In this document: one piece after another, positions 41,001-56,000 of the stretch | Layout of the letters: each line of letters starts with the position of its first letter | How positions within the stretch are numbered: position 1 is the first letter of the stretch | NCBI RefSeq assembly: GCF_030936135.1 | Contig: NC_082598.1 | Coordinates: forward strand, 36,326,687-36,390,686 | Reading direction: 5' to 3' | Source: Gavia stellata | Taxonomy: Eukaryota > Chordata > Aves > Gaviiformes > Gaviidae | Length of the DNA stretch: 64,000 nucleotides | The notes under the pieces: generated by a model | The model's database searches: none | What the model was told of the DNA's origin: nothing | The model's input: the letters and a program-made list of their open reading frames with translations, nothing else | Translations under genes and position numbers: made by a program

Positions 41001-44000
41001 GAGGTGCTGGAGCGTGTCCAGAGAAGGGCAACGAAGCTGGTGAGGGGTCTGGAGCACAAGTCTGATGAGGAGCGGCTGAGGGAACTGGGGTTGTTCAGTC
41101 TGGAGAACAGGAGGCTGAGGGGAGACCTCATCGTTCTCTACAACTACCTGAAAGGGGGCTGCAGAGAGGTGGGTGTTGGTCTCTTCTCCCAAGTGATGAG
41201 TGACAGGACAAGAGGAAATGGCCTCAAGTTGCACCAGGGGAGGTTCAGACTGGATATTAGGAAAAATTTCTTTACTGAGAGAGTGGTGAAACACTGGACA
41301 GGCTGCCCAGGGAGGTGGTGGAGTCACCCACCCTGGAGGCGTTCAAGGAACGTGTGGACGAGGCATTGTGGGACATGGTTTAGTGGGCACAGTGGTGGTT
41401 TTTGGTTGACGGTTGGACTTGATGATCTTACAGGTCTTTTTCCAACCTTAGTGATTCTGTGATTAATAATTTCTCTAATATGGGTTTTCCGATACCTGAT
41501 AATACTACAATTCAGGTCATATATCAGCACCTCTCTCTCCAGGAAGGCCACCTAATTTTCCTAAACCTAGTACCTGTGAGACTCTACCACTAAGTTATAC
41601 TTAGGAAAAACAGTTTGCTGGAGTCAAGCTGTATGGGAGAAAACAATATAAATCTGCACATACACAATTACTAGCACAAGTCACTTCCTTAATGAACCAA
41701 GCTAAATAACATTCTTTAAAAACTGTAGCCACCTATATTTTGCCTGAAACAGCTCCCCAGATTTTGGGCGTTGTTGAAGTAAATTGTGTTTGTCTCAGCT
41801 GAAATGCTCATTTTCATCTTCAAAGCTTCTCAGTGACAGTCATGTGCCATTCCTCTCTTCATCCTTTACCATACCAATATCATCTGGACACGGCTTGCTC
41901 TTAGCTTAAGAGCTATTCAGGCATATGAACATGAACTTCTGCCTTTCAGAGCTCACTCTATAATCCTCATTGAACAGCACAGACAGAAAGGCCTGATGAC
42001 GCTAGGCTTATTACAGAAATGGTGATCAGACTGTCAAAGAGAAGACAGAGATGACAATTCAAAGGCCAGTCTGTTTTATAGCCTCATTGCTGTGCATCAT
42101 CATACTTCCTATTCAATCATTTTATCAAGGTCAATGATTTAAAATACAAGCAGAAGAGGGTCTTTCAGTCTCTTGAACAGAGATCTTCACTATCTCCAGG
42201 ACTGTCAGCTCTGTAAATGATAATAAATCACTCACAATGCGGAACACGTGCCGTCACTTCTTGAACGAGAGTTCACCTTTGTCTCTATTATCCAAGATAT
42301 CTTCACCCAGGCTGCCAGCAAGGAGGGTAATTAACAAACATCCCCTTTCAAAAGTAACTGTGGGTAAGTGCTGCTGCAGGGAGCAAGGCAAGTGCAACCA
42401 TCCCTCTCGCCTAACAAAGGGCCCATTGCACAGATGCTCCATGGTAATTAAAGTGGTGGTGCCTAATAATGCTGTTACACAAACCTCCCAATAGTTACCT
42501 TGCAAACTGAAATACTTTAAATAAGCTTCTCTGTCCATTAATTTATTTCATTAAACTTCTCTTGCATAAATGAGACCTCACAAACTTTTTTTAGGTTTTT
42601 GTTTGTTTGTTTAAGGCTTGGCTGTCCTGGAATTATTTAATATGTTACAAACACTGTACTATAAACATTATTAAGACTTCAATGACAACAATGATGGACA
42701 AAAGAGGTTTTTAGGTTTGAGGTGATAAGTTATCATAAAAAGCATGCAATCCAGGAAGTATTTTGTGGACGATCCTTCTGTCTCTGATTTAAAGAAGAAG
42801 ATTCTGCAGTAATTTGTAATCCTCAGCAAAAGATCATTTTATGACTCAGTATCACCAGGGATTACAGTACAAAGCTCTAAGCTATGTTGGCACATATGCA
42901 CGCATTTGGGCATGTGTACACCCTCAAATCTAATAACCAGCTAGCAGATATAATTTTAGAATTATCAGCCTCAACAGCAACCCTTCAAGTCCTTCTAACT
43001 TGAGAGCAGCTTCTGGGTTCAGAAAAACCAGCAGCTTTACTGCTGCTGCACCCATTTCCTACTCCAACAGGAAAGTAACTAATACACCACAGCTGGTCAC
43101 AGGCTCTGCCAGATACTAGGAAGGAATTAGGTGGTGTTTTTTTTCCCCAAACAGGGTGCTTTAACCAGCACCCCTAGCATATGCACACACATAGCCTTGT
43201 TCCTGGCCCTTCAAAGCAGAGACCTGGTCTTGGCAAGTCCCTAAAGATAGTTGCAACCTCTCTCTGGAGAGGAATACAAAACAGCTACTTAATTTGGAAG
43301 GGCCTGTATAGGCACCAGACATGGCATAGATGCACTGTACTTTGTTTCTCTGCAACACACCAGGTTACCATTCACTACAACCACACTGGCCTATAATGAA
43401 TAGCCACAATACAGCTAGTAACAACACTGCAGATCATGGGTGAGGTGAACAGAATTTGGGTCAGTAGTGGCTGTTTTCTGCTGGGATGACAGCACACAGT
43501 CAGACTGCAGGACTTCTGTTTTCATTTGTTGGGGTTTTTTTTCTTTCTTTGTAGAAGACAGGAATAAGAGGCATGTAAAAAAGAATACTGGAAAAATATG
43601 TGTCTCTTTCCAAGCTGCATTTTAGAAATCATTAACTAATGCTTTGTCTGTACACTGACTAAAATTAAAGGATATATTCTTCTTATTAAGAGGCAAGTCA
43701 TCAGAAGGAGATTTTTGTCATATACAGCAGTAGCTGAACCAAATGCAACTATTAGTTACCTATCAGAAAGTATATATTACATAACATAACTGGGTATTTT
43801 ACTGCACATACACTAATGGGAAAATCCCTGCCTTGAGACTCACATGTTCATGAACATACTTCCGTCATAAGATCCATCATCTCCAGGCAACAGGGGAACA
43901 ACAATTGAAGCTCGCTTTCTTTATATCCCCAAATTCTGTACTAGGGAGTATCTTGACATAATGCGATCTCACAACCTGAACCTTGGAAATCACAGTGAAA

Positions 44001-47000
44001 ATCTGATCAGTCACCAGTTAAATCAGCATCTACCCATGGATGTGGTGGAAGCAAGGTCTTCTGCAGGAGTTTCAACTTAGTCCTCATCAGTATGATTATG
44101 AACATGAACTGCCTGTGCCTCAAAATACACTCAGGTGGTTTCCTTGCTATTTCACAGCTAGTGCCAAGGATCAGATCCCCAGAGCTCCTCCTACCACCCG
44201 TGGTTCACAAAACAGCTCCACTAAGGAGATGCTGTGACTCCACATGTCAAATCTCACAGATGTGGTGATGTGGCTATTGTGCTAAACACAACAGGTCAAA
44301 GAAATGGTTTGCTGAATAAACACAGACAACAAGAACTCAATTAATTACTGCAGAAACTGTACCTGCACAGTACCAAGAAAAAGGACTAAAACTGCACTGA
44401 CCGTACGTAGATTAGAAGAGATGCTTTATATATTACACTAATTCAAACTGCATTTTCTCTGAAAGCAAATCTAACATCCAGGGCAGAGTATGAATCAGTA
44501 TCAAAGCTAATGACAGAATTCAGATTCAGAGAGTAGCTGGGGTTGGTTTGTTTGTTTGCTTATAAACATTTGATTATAATTCACACATTCAGGATTTCCC
44601 TAGAGAACCCGGATTCAGGATAATGAGGTGAGTGAAACATGTGCAAAGTCTATACAGTCCCATGACTTTTATGTATTTATCAAACAGAAAACTGACACTG
44701 TTTCATAATCAGCTTCTGCTGTGAAAGGAAAAGTATTTCAAAGCACATTAATTTTTTTGTCTTAAATCTGTAAGAGGAGAACACTGACAGCTCCAAATAA
44801 TTCATCTCCACATTTAAGCCCATAATCAGAATATACTTTAAAGACTTTTACCAGCAATGCTATTACTCCCCTACTACTGCAGGAAACAGAAAGCTTTCTG
44901 TCAGATGCAGAGGTGAAACTAAAATACAAGTTTAGGTCACTGGTCAATTTGTTCTTGGTTCAACTAGTACCAAAAATTCCCCGAAGTTAGTAATGTATTC
45001 CAGCTTCTGTACTACACTTACATAAAAAAAAGAATTCAAAACACCATTGCAGACCTATTTCATGCAAGTTGAAGAAAGGAAGGCAAACTTCCAGTTTCTT
45101 CTACACAAGCTCATTATTCTGCAGGTTAAGTGCTAGCTTAACAGAAAAGCTGGCACAGCCAGACTCTAAAGAGAAGTTATGGGCCACCAGCAGCGACATA
45201 CCAACATTAGCTTATCTCCTAAATCCCAAACAATGCCTTTCCCTTTTGCTTAGAAAAAGGCCTGAGTGTTCAGTCAATACTGCCCATGTAGGAGGGACCG
45301 GCATCCAAAAGAGCACTGACTGCCTTGAAATAAGAACCCAGACTGCAGCTACAGCAGTGCAGGAAGAGGATGGGAAGAAACAGGGAAGAGAATCCCCTTC
45401 CTCAGCCAAGCCCTGGGACTTTTTACATGCTCAGAAGTGAACAGCGTGGCCTCTGTCTCCCACCCAGCCCCCCTCAGCCTCTCTCCAGGCAACAGTGAGT
45501 TGAGGACAACAGAAGAGAGAAGCTGTTTTCCTCTTTTCTGTGCTGACATGGGTGTGGAGGGGTTCTAGGGCTTCTTCATTGAAACACATCAAAAGCTTAG
45601 AAGCAGAGCAGTCCTGCATCCCATTGTTTCTGCCATCTCTACAACAAATGTCTGTGCAAGGAGTCTTTATTCCTATTAATAGTACCATTAACTCAACATG
45701 GAACTGCTCATGGGTATATTTGCAAGATACAACGCTGGGTCAGCAGCTCCCACCAAAATTCCATCAGGTCATAAAACATGCAGCATTAACAACAGGAATT
45801 CCTTTGATTTTAATTACAATAATACTATATTTTTTTGTATTTCTGACCAATCCCTACCCCTATCCAGTGCAGCTTCGCTACTTGGCCCCGTTCCTGAACA
45901 ATCTTATGTCACCATGTATCTATCCTGGAAAGTCCACAACATCTCAGCAGGCACTGAAAGTGGCATCAGTGGCTCACGCGGTGCTGCCACATGCTTCCCC
46001 TCTTTCCTTTTCTCCTTGGCACCGCTCACTACACCCAACTTCAGGAAACAGATCAGGACTGCCTTGGCACAATCTATAACACAACATCCGACATAATGCT
46101 TTAAGGACAAGTGGGTGGTAGGGAATTGCTCTCTTTCAGACCTTACTCAAGAAAGACAAAACACAAATAGTAAAAACTATTTCTCCATCATGCAACTTTT
46201 TCTTACATGCCACCAAGTTACAATTATTATAAGGACATAATGAAAATTAAAGATCCCTGCATGAAGAGATAACTTCTCTTCTACCTACATGAAAAAGATA
46301 AAATCTTCTTTCTAATTTGAATACATCAATTACTGTGTTTTGCCCAAAGAGGAAAGAGTAGATTACACAAGGAAGTCACTAAACTTATTAACGTTCAGCA
46401 AGGATAAGTAGCCATGATTTTATTTTTGTAGATGCTGGCTAATACAACAGTAGTTTTTTTCAATTCCAGACTACAGTGATGCTGCAAACCAGCGTTCAGT
46501 CAACAGCTTTACCAGAGTTTTTCTGCAATGGCTGCCCTTAATTTTGTCAATTGCCTTCCACACATAAGTGTTTGCTTTTGAGTAAACTCAGTATTTGCAA
46601 AACGCACAGGTATTTCCTACGGTAAATATAACAAGGGCCAAAAGAAACATTGCACATATGTTGGCAACCTTTTATTTGAAAGCAAGTTGCTACCTGCAGA
46701 AAGGCCATTACCATGTCCTTATTAACTCCCCACATGGAGTATTGTCTGAAAAATAACTCATGCTTACGAGCCACTCGATCCTTTACGAAGTTTCACATTT
46801 AGCAATACTGCAAGCCGAGTGATCAGTATGTCTTTTCGGGTACTTCAGTTATCTTTTCCCAAGATAAATAAACTATACAGCAATTAATTTATACTTGACT
46901 CCTGGGGGAAAGGAGAGATTAATGACAGTGAGGCTAATATGATCCAGTGCTAACAGATTTAGAATGACCCTCAGACAATGTATGTGCTATTCGATTTATA

Positions 47001-50000
47001 CCTTCTGACTCTGAGGGCCATCGCCTTCATCAGAAATGCCATCTTCCTGCTGATCATAAGCAGGCCCTCCCAGGAGCCTTATTCTCTTCTCGCATTGCTT
47101 CTTTGCCACCGTCAGCTGATTAATATACCTCTTCACATTGCGAGCCCTCAGTAGGTCAGCTTTCATTGCCGCAGTTTCTTTTCCTTTTGAATCTAAGAGT
47201 AAAGCAAATAAGAGGCAGTCTTTTACAACATGAAAACGTCATCGTACCATTGCCGCTGTGACCTGCCTGATCAAAGCATTTGTCATTCAGGAATCAACTA
47301 TGCGCATGAGCACAGATACTGAAAAGTTTATATTTGAAACGAATGACAATTTTGAAACATTCTCCAATGATACCTCAAGGGTTTATATAAAACAGTTCAG
47401 AAAAATCTTTATTCAAATGTCCAGTGAAATCTGACCCCTCCAGCTCTCTTTCCATAGCTTGCATGACACAGGCCCAAGACTTGTACTACAGGATGTACAT
47501 TTATCACGAAGTTACCTACAGCCGTGGCATACGATAACACATGGAGCTGATGGCTTATGTATCTTACTGAACATAACACTGACTGCCTGGAGTCATGAGG
47601 TACTGGACTCAATTACCACCAGCCCAGCATTACACGTTCCCATGCATCTCATTTGCAAATCCAAATTTCTTGAGCCTGATGTAAACAGCACATCGTACAG
47701 TATCTCCTACAGACAACAACATTGACCGAAGCTCACTCAAAACTGTCAGATAACTAAGGAAAAAATAAATCTTATAATGCCACATCAAGACTGCACAGTA
47801 CTCTTAAGTAGTAAAGTAACATGAAGATGACAGTCAGTTGAGTAAGACTTGGTGACAACGGGTGTAATGTTGTATATTCTACATTCCAGCCTCTTCAGCT
47901 AATTACCAGGGCCTAAAAAAAAAAAGCAGCAGCAGATAAAGCAGATTAAAAAACCCTATTGCATTGAAATCATTCCTGTTTTATATCTGCAGGATGCAAC
48001 CGATTCACATTTATACACTGGTTTTATTTTCCTCTTGTTCAATGATAATATTCCCGCTTTTGCAGGCTGCAACTAGAGCTCGGTAGCAAAGTACCTGGCT
48101 TGTACTGAGCTCTGGATTAATTGATTGCTCAGGGGTAAATAATAGGTATCTATTCTACTATGTTTTCGAAATATCAAATGCTAGTAAAATGATGCAGATG
48201 GAACAGCATTCACTTTTCAAAACAGTTGCTGGAAAGAAACAACCAGACAGCTAGGTTTGTGAATGCATACACAGAAAAAGGAAATCACTTAGGAATGATT
48301 TAAAATAGGTATTTTAAACACATTTCTAATACATTAAGGTACCTTCTCCTTTTAGGACTGTTTTCATCCTTTTACTTCCCCCTCAAAGCCACATGTAACT
48401 ACTGCATGTGACTGTAAGTCCTGTCACTTGTATACTGAAGGACAATTCAAGGTACATGGAGCTCCCTGAATTTCTACATGTAATGTGAGTACAGATATTC
48501 TCCCAGTATCTTTTCACGTATTTTTAATCTCACTATTTGCTGCATGTATTTATGTATGTTGGTGAGGAACCTTCCTGATTCAAAGACTGTTAGTGTTTTA
48601 ACGGATAAGTATCAATTGCATCTGAGCTGCCATATAATAGTGAAGTACAGAGATGATACTCGCTGAAGCAAATGATAGAACGAGTTTACCATGGAAAAAA
48701 AAGTAAGCCATCTGTTTTCCTTGCATGTTATTTCCACAGGGAAGTCAACAGAGCATTTAATTTAGTGTTTCAGTTCCCTGATCAGAGGTACCAGTATTAA
48801 TAAGAGAAAAAGAAAGGAGAACAACAAAAAGCAGGAAAAGACCTTACGGACAAAATAGCTCTCCCCCTCAATTTAAAACATTTAAAGCTAACACAAATAT
48901 ATGGACAGCAGTTTAAAGTGAAGATTAAAATGCAACATTTCCCCTCCTGCACTTGACTCTAAGATGATTTTAAAGAGTTCTCAATTCTCTCAATAGTTAA
49001 AATACTTTGGGCTCAAAATGCATACCTGAAAACCCACACTTTGAAAGCCCATGACGAGTGCTACAAAATGATCATTCAGCCTTCTTAAAACGAAAGTACC
49101 CTTCTTAGTGAAAACAAGGCATTCTTGGAGGGTTTTCAAAGTAAGCATGTCTACCTGAAGTCTTATCATCCTGTAATTGCAGCAAGCCTCCAGGAGAGAC
49201 TAATGAGCCCTACATCCCACCTGCTTCCGGTGATTAATTACTTTTTTAGGAAAGATCCTTCAAAAACGTTTGCCTTGCTCAGCTCTTCATATCCATAAGG
49301 AGTCACTCCATGTAAGAAACACTTGGGGCAGAGTGATGAAGATCACACTGCCTCCTGCTCCGTGGATAAACAGGTCTAATCACCATGACAGCCTAGCAGG
49401 GATGTCACTTCACAAATAAACAAGAGGCTGATGAAGAGCAGCCCAGCATGGAGAGTGGCTAACGCACTGCATTGCAGGACAGAAGGTGTGGAAGCATGGA
49501 CAAACACCAAACATGACTTCCCTCTTTCAAAGTATGAAAGATAAGCTAGCAGATATCAGGAAGAGCATTTTCATGTTGTCGTGGTTTAGTCCCAGCCGGC
49601 ACTAAGAACCACACAGCCGCTCACTCACTCTCCTTCCTCAGCTGGACAGGAGAGAGAAAATATGAGGAAAGGCTCGTAGGTCGGGATAAGGACATAGGGA
49701 GATCACTCACCAATTACCATCATGGGCAAACCAGACTTGACTTGGGGAAATTAGTTTAATTTATTACCAATCAAAATCAGAGTAGTATAATGAGAAATAA
49801 AACCAAATCTTAACAAACACCTTCCCCCCACCCCTCCCTTCTTCCCGGGCTCAACTTCACTCCTGATTTTCTCTACCTCTTCCCCCCGAGCGGCACAGGG
49901 GGAGAGGGAATGGGGGTTGCGGTCAGTTCATCACACGTTGTTTCTGCCGCTCCTTCCTCCTCACACTCTTCCCCTGCTCCAGCGTGGGGTCCCTCCCACG

Positions 50001-53000
50001 GGAGACAGTTCTCCACGACCTTCTCCAACGTGGGTTCTTCCCACGGGCTACAGTTCTTCACAAACTGCTCCAGCATGGGTCCTTTCCACGGGGTGCAGTC
50101 CTTCAGTAAAGACTGCTCCAGTGTGGGTTCCCTGCGGGGTAACAAGTCCTGCCGGCAAACCTGCTCCAGAGTGGGCTCCTCTCTCCACGGCTCCACAGGT
50201 CCTGCCAGGAGCCTCCTCCAGCGCAGGCTTCCCACAGGGTCACAGCCTCCTTCGGGCATCCACCTGCTCCTGCATGGGGTCCTCCATGGGCTGCAGGTGG
50301 ATATCTGCTCCACCGTGGACCTCCATGGGCTGCAGGGGACAACCTGCCTCACCATGGTCTTCACCACGGGCTGCAGGTGAATCTCTGCTCCGGCGCCTGG
50401 AGCACCTCCTCCCCCTCCTTCTTCACTGACCTTGGTGTCTGCAGAGTTGTTTCTCACATATTCTCATTCCTCTCTTCCCCAGCTGCCATTTCCCAGTTTT
50501 TTCCCCCCCTTCTTAAATATGTTATCACAGAGGCGCTACACCACTGTTGCTGATTAGCTCGGCCTTAGCCAGTGGCAGGTCCATCTTGGAGCCGGCTGGC
50601 ATTGGCTCCATCAGACATAGGGGAAGTTTCTAGCAGCTTCTCACAGAAGCCACCCCTGTAGCCCCCCCCGCTACCAAAACGTTGCCACACAAACCCAATA
50701 CAAATGTCAATTGGGGAAGGTTAGGAGTATCACTGATTTTTTTCTCCTAACCCTCCTTTTGAGATTTTTGAGACTTCTTGGATTTTCAGATCTAAATTGG
50801 TCTGGTTTTTTTCATATTAAGCCCTATCAAAAAGATATTTTAAGCTATAAAGAGAACTTCTCTTTTTAATCTATTATTGCCTGATCCCACCACCCCCAAA
50901 GTCCTGAGATATAATTAAGAGATTTTTTTGCCATTTCTGAATATCAGCAAAGATGTTCACTACATTCAGGTATCACTGCATAAACCAAATAAAACCAGAA
51001 AGTTACAGAAGAAAAGGCTTGCATTTACTCACATATCCTTCAGCAAGCTCCAATAAATGGAAAAGGAATAGATATATGCTACCAAGACACTGTTTCATCA
51101 CTATGCAAGAAAGAAAATGCATCCTTTGGAAATCTTTTTTTTGTTTGTTTTCACTAGTAACAACTTTACAGTTTGAGGATTTTTTTTTTTAATTATTATT
51201 AAAAAAAAACAAACAAAATCACTCCTCACCAGCAAGACATGAAAGATGCTTTTGTGGCACATCCTCCCCATGTGAGTTGCATACATGTTTACTAGCAATG
51301 CTGAGCAGGGCCTCAATCTGCAAAGGGCCTTTTAGCAACTTCCCCCAAACTAATTCTCCTATTAGAGGAAATTTTGACAAGATGTGCACTGCTATGGAGG
51401 AACTTCAAAACCCCAGAGGGGTACTGTGCACCCCTCCCAAAGGCAACCAAATGCAATTAGTACCAAAAGCAGAATTTCAAACCCTGCTTATCGATCCACA
51501 GCTGTGGATAGTTCAATTTGCACTGAACAATATTAAAATGCAAATGGTCCAAATGAGCTCAAACTTACCAACCAATCAAAGCTAAGCTATCTATGCAAAT
51601 CTTTTTTTACTCCATGCATTTTTGCACATTTACAGTGATTTCTGACAAAGCTTCCACATTTTCTTCTGAATCACTCATAACTATCTTGATTTGAACTAGG
51701 CCAGGAGCAGATCCTAGAACCCACCAAAAACATTTCTGAGAATGGATTCCTCAGACCTAATTTTCTTTCCTCTTATTTTCTTGGTAGTTTTGCTACTTGG
51801 TCAGGTTTATATGCATTAAATACATTAAACTGCAGTACCTATTCACATTATCCATTTTTCAGTCAGAATGTTGGGCATTGCAAATGATAGTCATGCCAGC
51901 AAATGCCGCACAAACTTTACTACCATAAACCACAGCAAAGGATACAACAAAAATAATGTAAATGAAGACATATGTAAAGCCTGCTTAAAAGTGCAAACCA
52001 AATTGTGTCGTAGTACTTCATGAACTGTTCCCTCTCTTGAAAGTAGCAGCATAAACCAAAGATTTCTCATTTTAACTGCAAAGTCACATATGGCAAAAAC
52101 ATTATTAAAACTGAAAGTACAAGTTCTTGTTCCTTTACAAGGAACTTTACAAGAACTACCTGACACCTGGCAGCACGTACAACAGCACTGACTCATCTGG
52201 CTAGTCTCCGAAGGAGCTACACACATGCACAATATCGTACGCATTTCTGCAAGGCTTTTTGCGAGAGCCGAGTTAGGCACATGCAGTGCCTACTTAATGC
52301 CATGCTGAAGTATTTAAGTAGCAAACACCAATTTAACATTTTCATATTAACAGTAACCATAACTGTCTATATATAATTTACCAATCATTACAGACCTCTT
52401 TGAACTCTCAGGAACTTTGAATTACACGTTTTCAAAGTCTTCACAGGCCTGGAAAAGTATTTGTTCAATTCTGCAAGGGCAGGCCAGACTGAGAAGAACA
52501 GTACACATGGTTCTTCTACTGCCCACAGTACAAACAAAGGGAAAACCAGCTTTAATGTGGTCAGACAAGAGAATGAGTGAAAAAGTGGTAAATCACAAAC
52601 ACTTCAGGCAATGAATCTGGGGGAAAGGACTTAAAAGGGAGATCATGGAGAATTTAGGCACTGATCATTAGCAATACACAGTACAACACAGCCTCCCATG
52701 TCACAGCCACAGCTGAGCAAAACAAAAAACAAGGTGGCAGTAAATTTGAGCATGGGAGTAAGTATGTACTATACAATAAAATAACATCCACCATGTATAG
52801 CCTCTGCCTGTATGTCCCTGCATTCCCTTTGGTCACTTCTATCTGACCAGCCAGCCTCTCCCCTCCCTCTTCCACTGATGGGCATCTCTCCAAAGCAACT
52901 GTGAACAAGATGCATTACCATCACTAGCACACACAAAGGATCTCAGGAGGCAAAAGAAGAACTTCCTCTATAAAATTGATTTGAAAATCACAAATCAAAA

Positions 53001-56000
53001 CAAACAAGTCTAGCACAATCAGAGTCACTGTAACCTTCACCTTCATCCACAAGGATTCCCTCCACACTTACTGCTTGAGCACAACATGCAAGCACAATGT
53101 TAGCTCTTTAAGCCTTGCCAAAAAGCTATGTAAAAATAATTGCATATGCGTGTTTATCCCTGTGTGGAGGATGGGAGTGGGGGGAGGAATCATAATACAG
53201 TTTTGTCATAATTAAGTTAGATAGCACCTGTAATACGCTGGAATGCAGAAGTATCCCATTTTATCTCACTCTAAATTATCATCTTGACAAAACCCACACA
53301 TCACAGCCCACACACCCAAGTTAGCTTAGAGCCCCAGTTTCCAAAAGAAAAGTCCCTTTTTACAGGTGAACATCCAAGCCTCTTTTGGAACCACAATACC
53401 TAAGAAGCCTGCCCACGAACAGTTCTGTTTCTGTACCAGTTGTCAGCTCTGCTTATAAAAGCAAATATCTAGACACACAGTGGGAATGCTCAGCAGGACA
53501 AATCTTCTACTGCAATACAGCGGATCTCTCCATACAGAAATGGCTGCTTATTCAATCTGTCTCGCAGTACGTGCTCAAAAAGGAGTAGTTTTCTCAACAG
53601 GCATGCCCTGAGGTCGATTAAAATGTGGTGTCTGAAAAACAGTCCTATCCCATCATCCAAGGGTGGTTTCCCGTCATGCTGTGAAGTCACATATAAGGTG
53701 GAGGGCACAAAAAATTAGAAGGCAAATCAAACAAATCCCTTTACAGTGGGGGGGGGGGGGAATCTGTTGAGAGATTTGCTCTGTTTTGCCCTAAGACAAG
53801 GTATATGACTTCATGGGATTTTGTTTTAAAACAGCAGCTAGTAAAAAAAGGGATCCCTGCTAAAATTCTTGTAGGATCTTGTAATATAATATCAGTAAGA
53901 GAAAAAACAAAAACGTGCCTGTTAAAATTAGAACTCGTGTATTTAAACAGTTTCTTATTCACATTACAGAAAATATAAAATTTTTATAGCAACTTACTTT
54001 TGTTGCTATTTCATGACTGTTTTTGAAGCCTTTTCTTTAGAAAAATTAAGATCTACTCTTACTTTTAGAAACTCAGATCCCCTCTCACTCATGCTACAAT
54101 GACTGATCTGCATATTTGTCCTCTTACAAACTGCTTTACTAGATCAAAATGCAGTAAACATTTTCAGATAAGCATTTCTAGTCCTTCAAAATCTTTATCA
54201 CACAAATTCTGTAAAAAAAAAGCCCTAAAATACCTAAAATTTAGCTCAAATTTGGTTCAGTACTTCCAAGGAATCCTTATCAAAAGGCAAAATGAGGGGA
54301 GAGTTTTACAGTTAAAGATGTAGAAAGATGCGATTCTTCCAACAACAGCACATGTGACTGTAGAGAAGAGCACAGTCCAAAAATATCAATAGGAAGAAAA
54401 ATCAAAGATGACTTCAAAAAAACCCCAAACAACCAAAACAAAAAAAAAAAAAAAAAAAAAAACAAACCCACAAAACAAGGCCTCCTCCCACAGTCACTGC
54501 TGGAGCGGCCCCGACCATTTTGGAAGAGGATACATAGGTGGACACAGTTCGGAGAAGTAACCCAGATACATGTACACATCAGATTCAGCGGTTTTGTGCA
54601 AGTGTAAATGAGGGAAGTGGCATAGTGTCAGGATGCAAGATAACAGCTTCTATTTACAGCGGCCTGCACCACTCCAAAAATAAAACATCAACAGCTCTGA
54701 AAAAACTAATGCTACATTACCTAATGTAATGCTTTAGCAATGACCAAAACCAATTCTCCTGGCCACAGAAGTTATATCATCTACCCACAACAGGCATCAT
54801 ACTGTGAACCACTCAAATTGTTTTGTGTCTCAACCTTTTAGGACATTTGACTCTCTCAGGGAGTCAAATGCAAAACTTACTGCTTAACATGAATCAGCTG
54901 CTTTTGTACGTTTTCTTTTGCTCTCCTATGCTCACATGCCAGAAGATTCAAGTGATAGAAATCTGAAAAGAAAAAAGACCCTATAACATGCTGGGTTTTT
55001 TTACCACAGAGGGTTTAATACAATGATGTTTAGAAGTACTTTAAAATACCTTCTGCTTTTATTAGAGGGCCCTAACAAGTAAATATTTTGCCAATAGGTG
55101 GCACCAACACTAGTTTAATCAAGTGTAAAGAACCCTGTCCTTGCTGAGGGACAAGCCTTCCTCTCCAACCTCCCTGGGCACCATCATTAAATATATACTT
55201 CTTTTACTATTTTATCTGGTGATACCAAAGTCAGGCAACTGTAGCTCCTATGAGAAGTCATCAGTCTGAAACCTGGTCCTCAGGTTACTCATCCTTTAAT
55301 AATAGACACCTAATCTTTTTATAAACTAAATATTTTTGGTCAGTTTTAGAGACTTAATTATGTCTCCTCAACCAATAACAAAAGTACACAATCCTGCTTA
55401 GGCATATTTATTGCTAGTCATGTACTTGCACAACACTTACTTTGCTTAGGTAGTAGCTAAGCACTCACTGCTGCAGAGCATTGGCCACTTCTAATGCACT
55501 AAGTGCTCCTCACATTTGTTGCTGTACCTTTTTCTATTGAAAATGCTGCCTAAGGAAGCTCCCATGCCTCAAACTGATGGAGGCTGAGACTATATCCATG
55601 TACATATTATTCTACGCTTGCTCTACTCTCACAGTCGACGAGCGGATATCAGGCTTAACAGACTGCTGGCCAGCCAAAGTTCAGCTGCTCTAGCTGAACA
55701 CCCAGACCCTAAAGAGCCAGTTACATTTTCAGGACCCAACTTTGCCATAGGAAAAAGGAAATAGCTACCAGTAAGACTATCTCTCACCAGGCTGCAATCA
55801 AAGCTGAGAGATGCCCATGACACAAAAGGCAGGAGCTCATTTACCAGCAGGAAAGGGGAGACTGTCATATATATTGAACGCCCATGCTCACAGACGTTAT
55901 TACAGGTATGCAGCAGGTATTGGGGGAACAAATTAAAAAGAGAAAGATAGAATGAGATTGTGCAAACACACTTCCATTTTGCATAAAGCTTACATTTAGT

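Noticed and set aside
40521-41327. 268-codon - strand frame
   Set aside because: It is the antisense shadow of the CR1 reverse-transcriptase frame on the + strand.
45540-46079. 179-codon + strand open frame inside an SNX25 intron
   Set aside because: It opens at GTG, has no ATG near its start, shows no family motif and no splice context. A rough stop-codon expectation allows about one such frame by chance in six frames of 64 kb.
49910-50429. + strand frames of 156 and 170 codons as genes
   Set aside because: They lie wholly inside the LTR tandem array, on the strand opposite to the LTR, and overlap each other. Repeat structure explains their openness.
51891-52280. 129-codon - strand frame in the largest SNX25 intron
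   Set aside because: No homology recognised and no conserved splice context; the length is within chance expectation.
54440-54462. Poly-A run as the tail of a retrotransposed gene
   Set aside because: Neither side carries a recognisable coding body or target duplication, so it is only a homopolymer.
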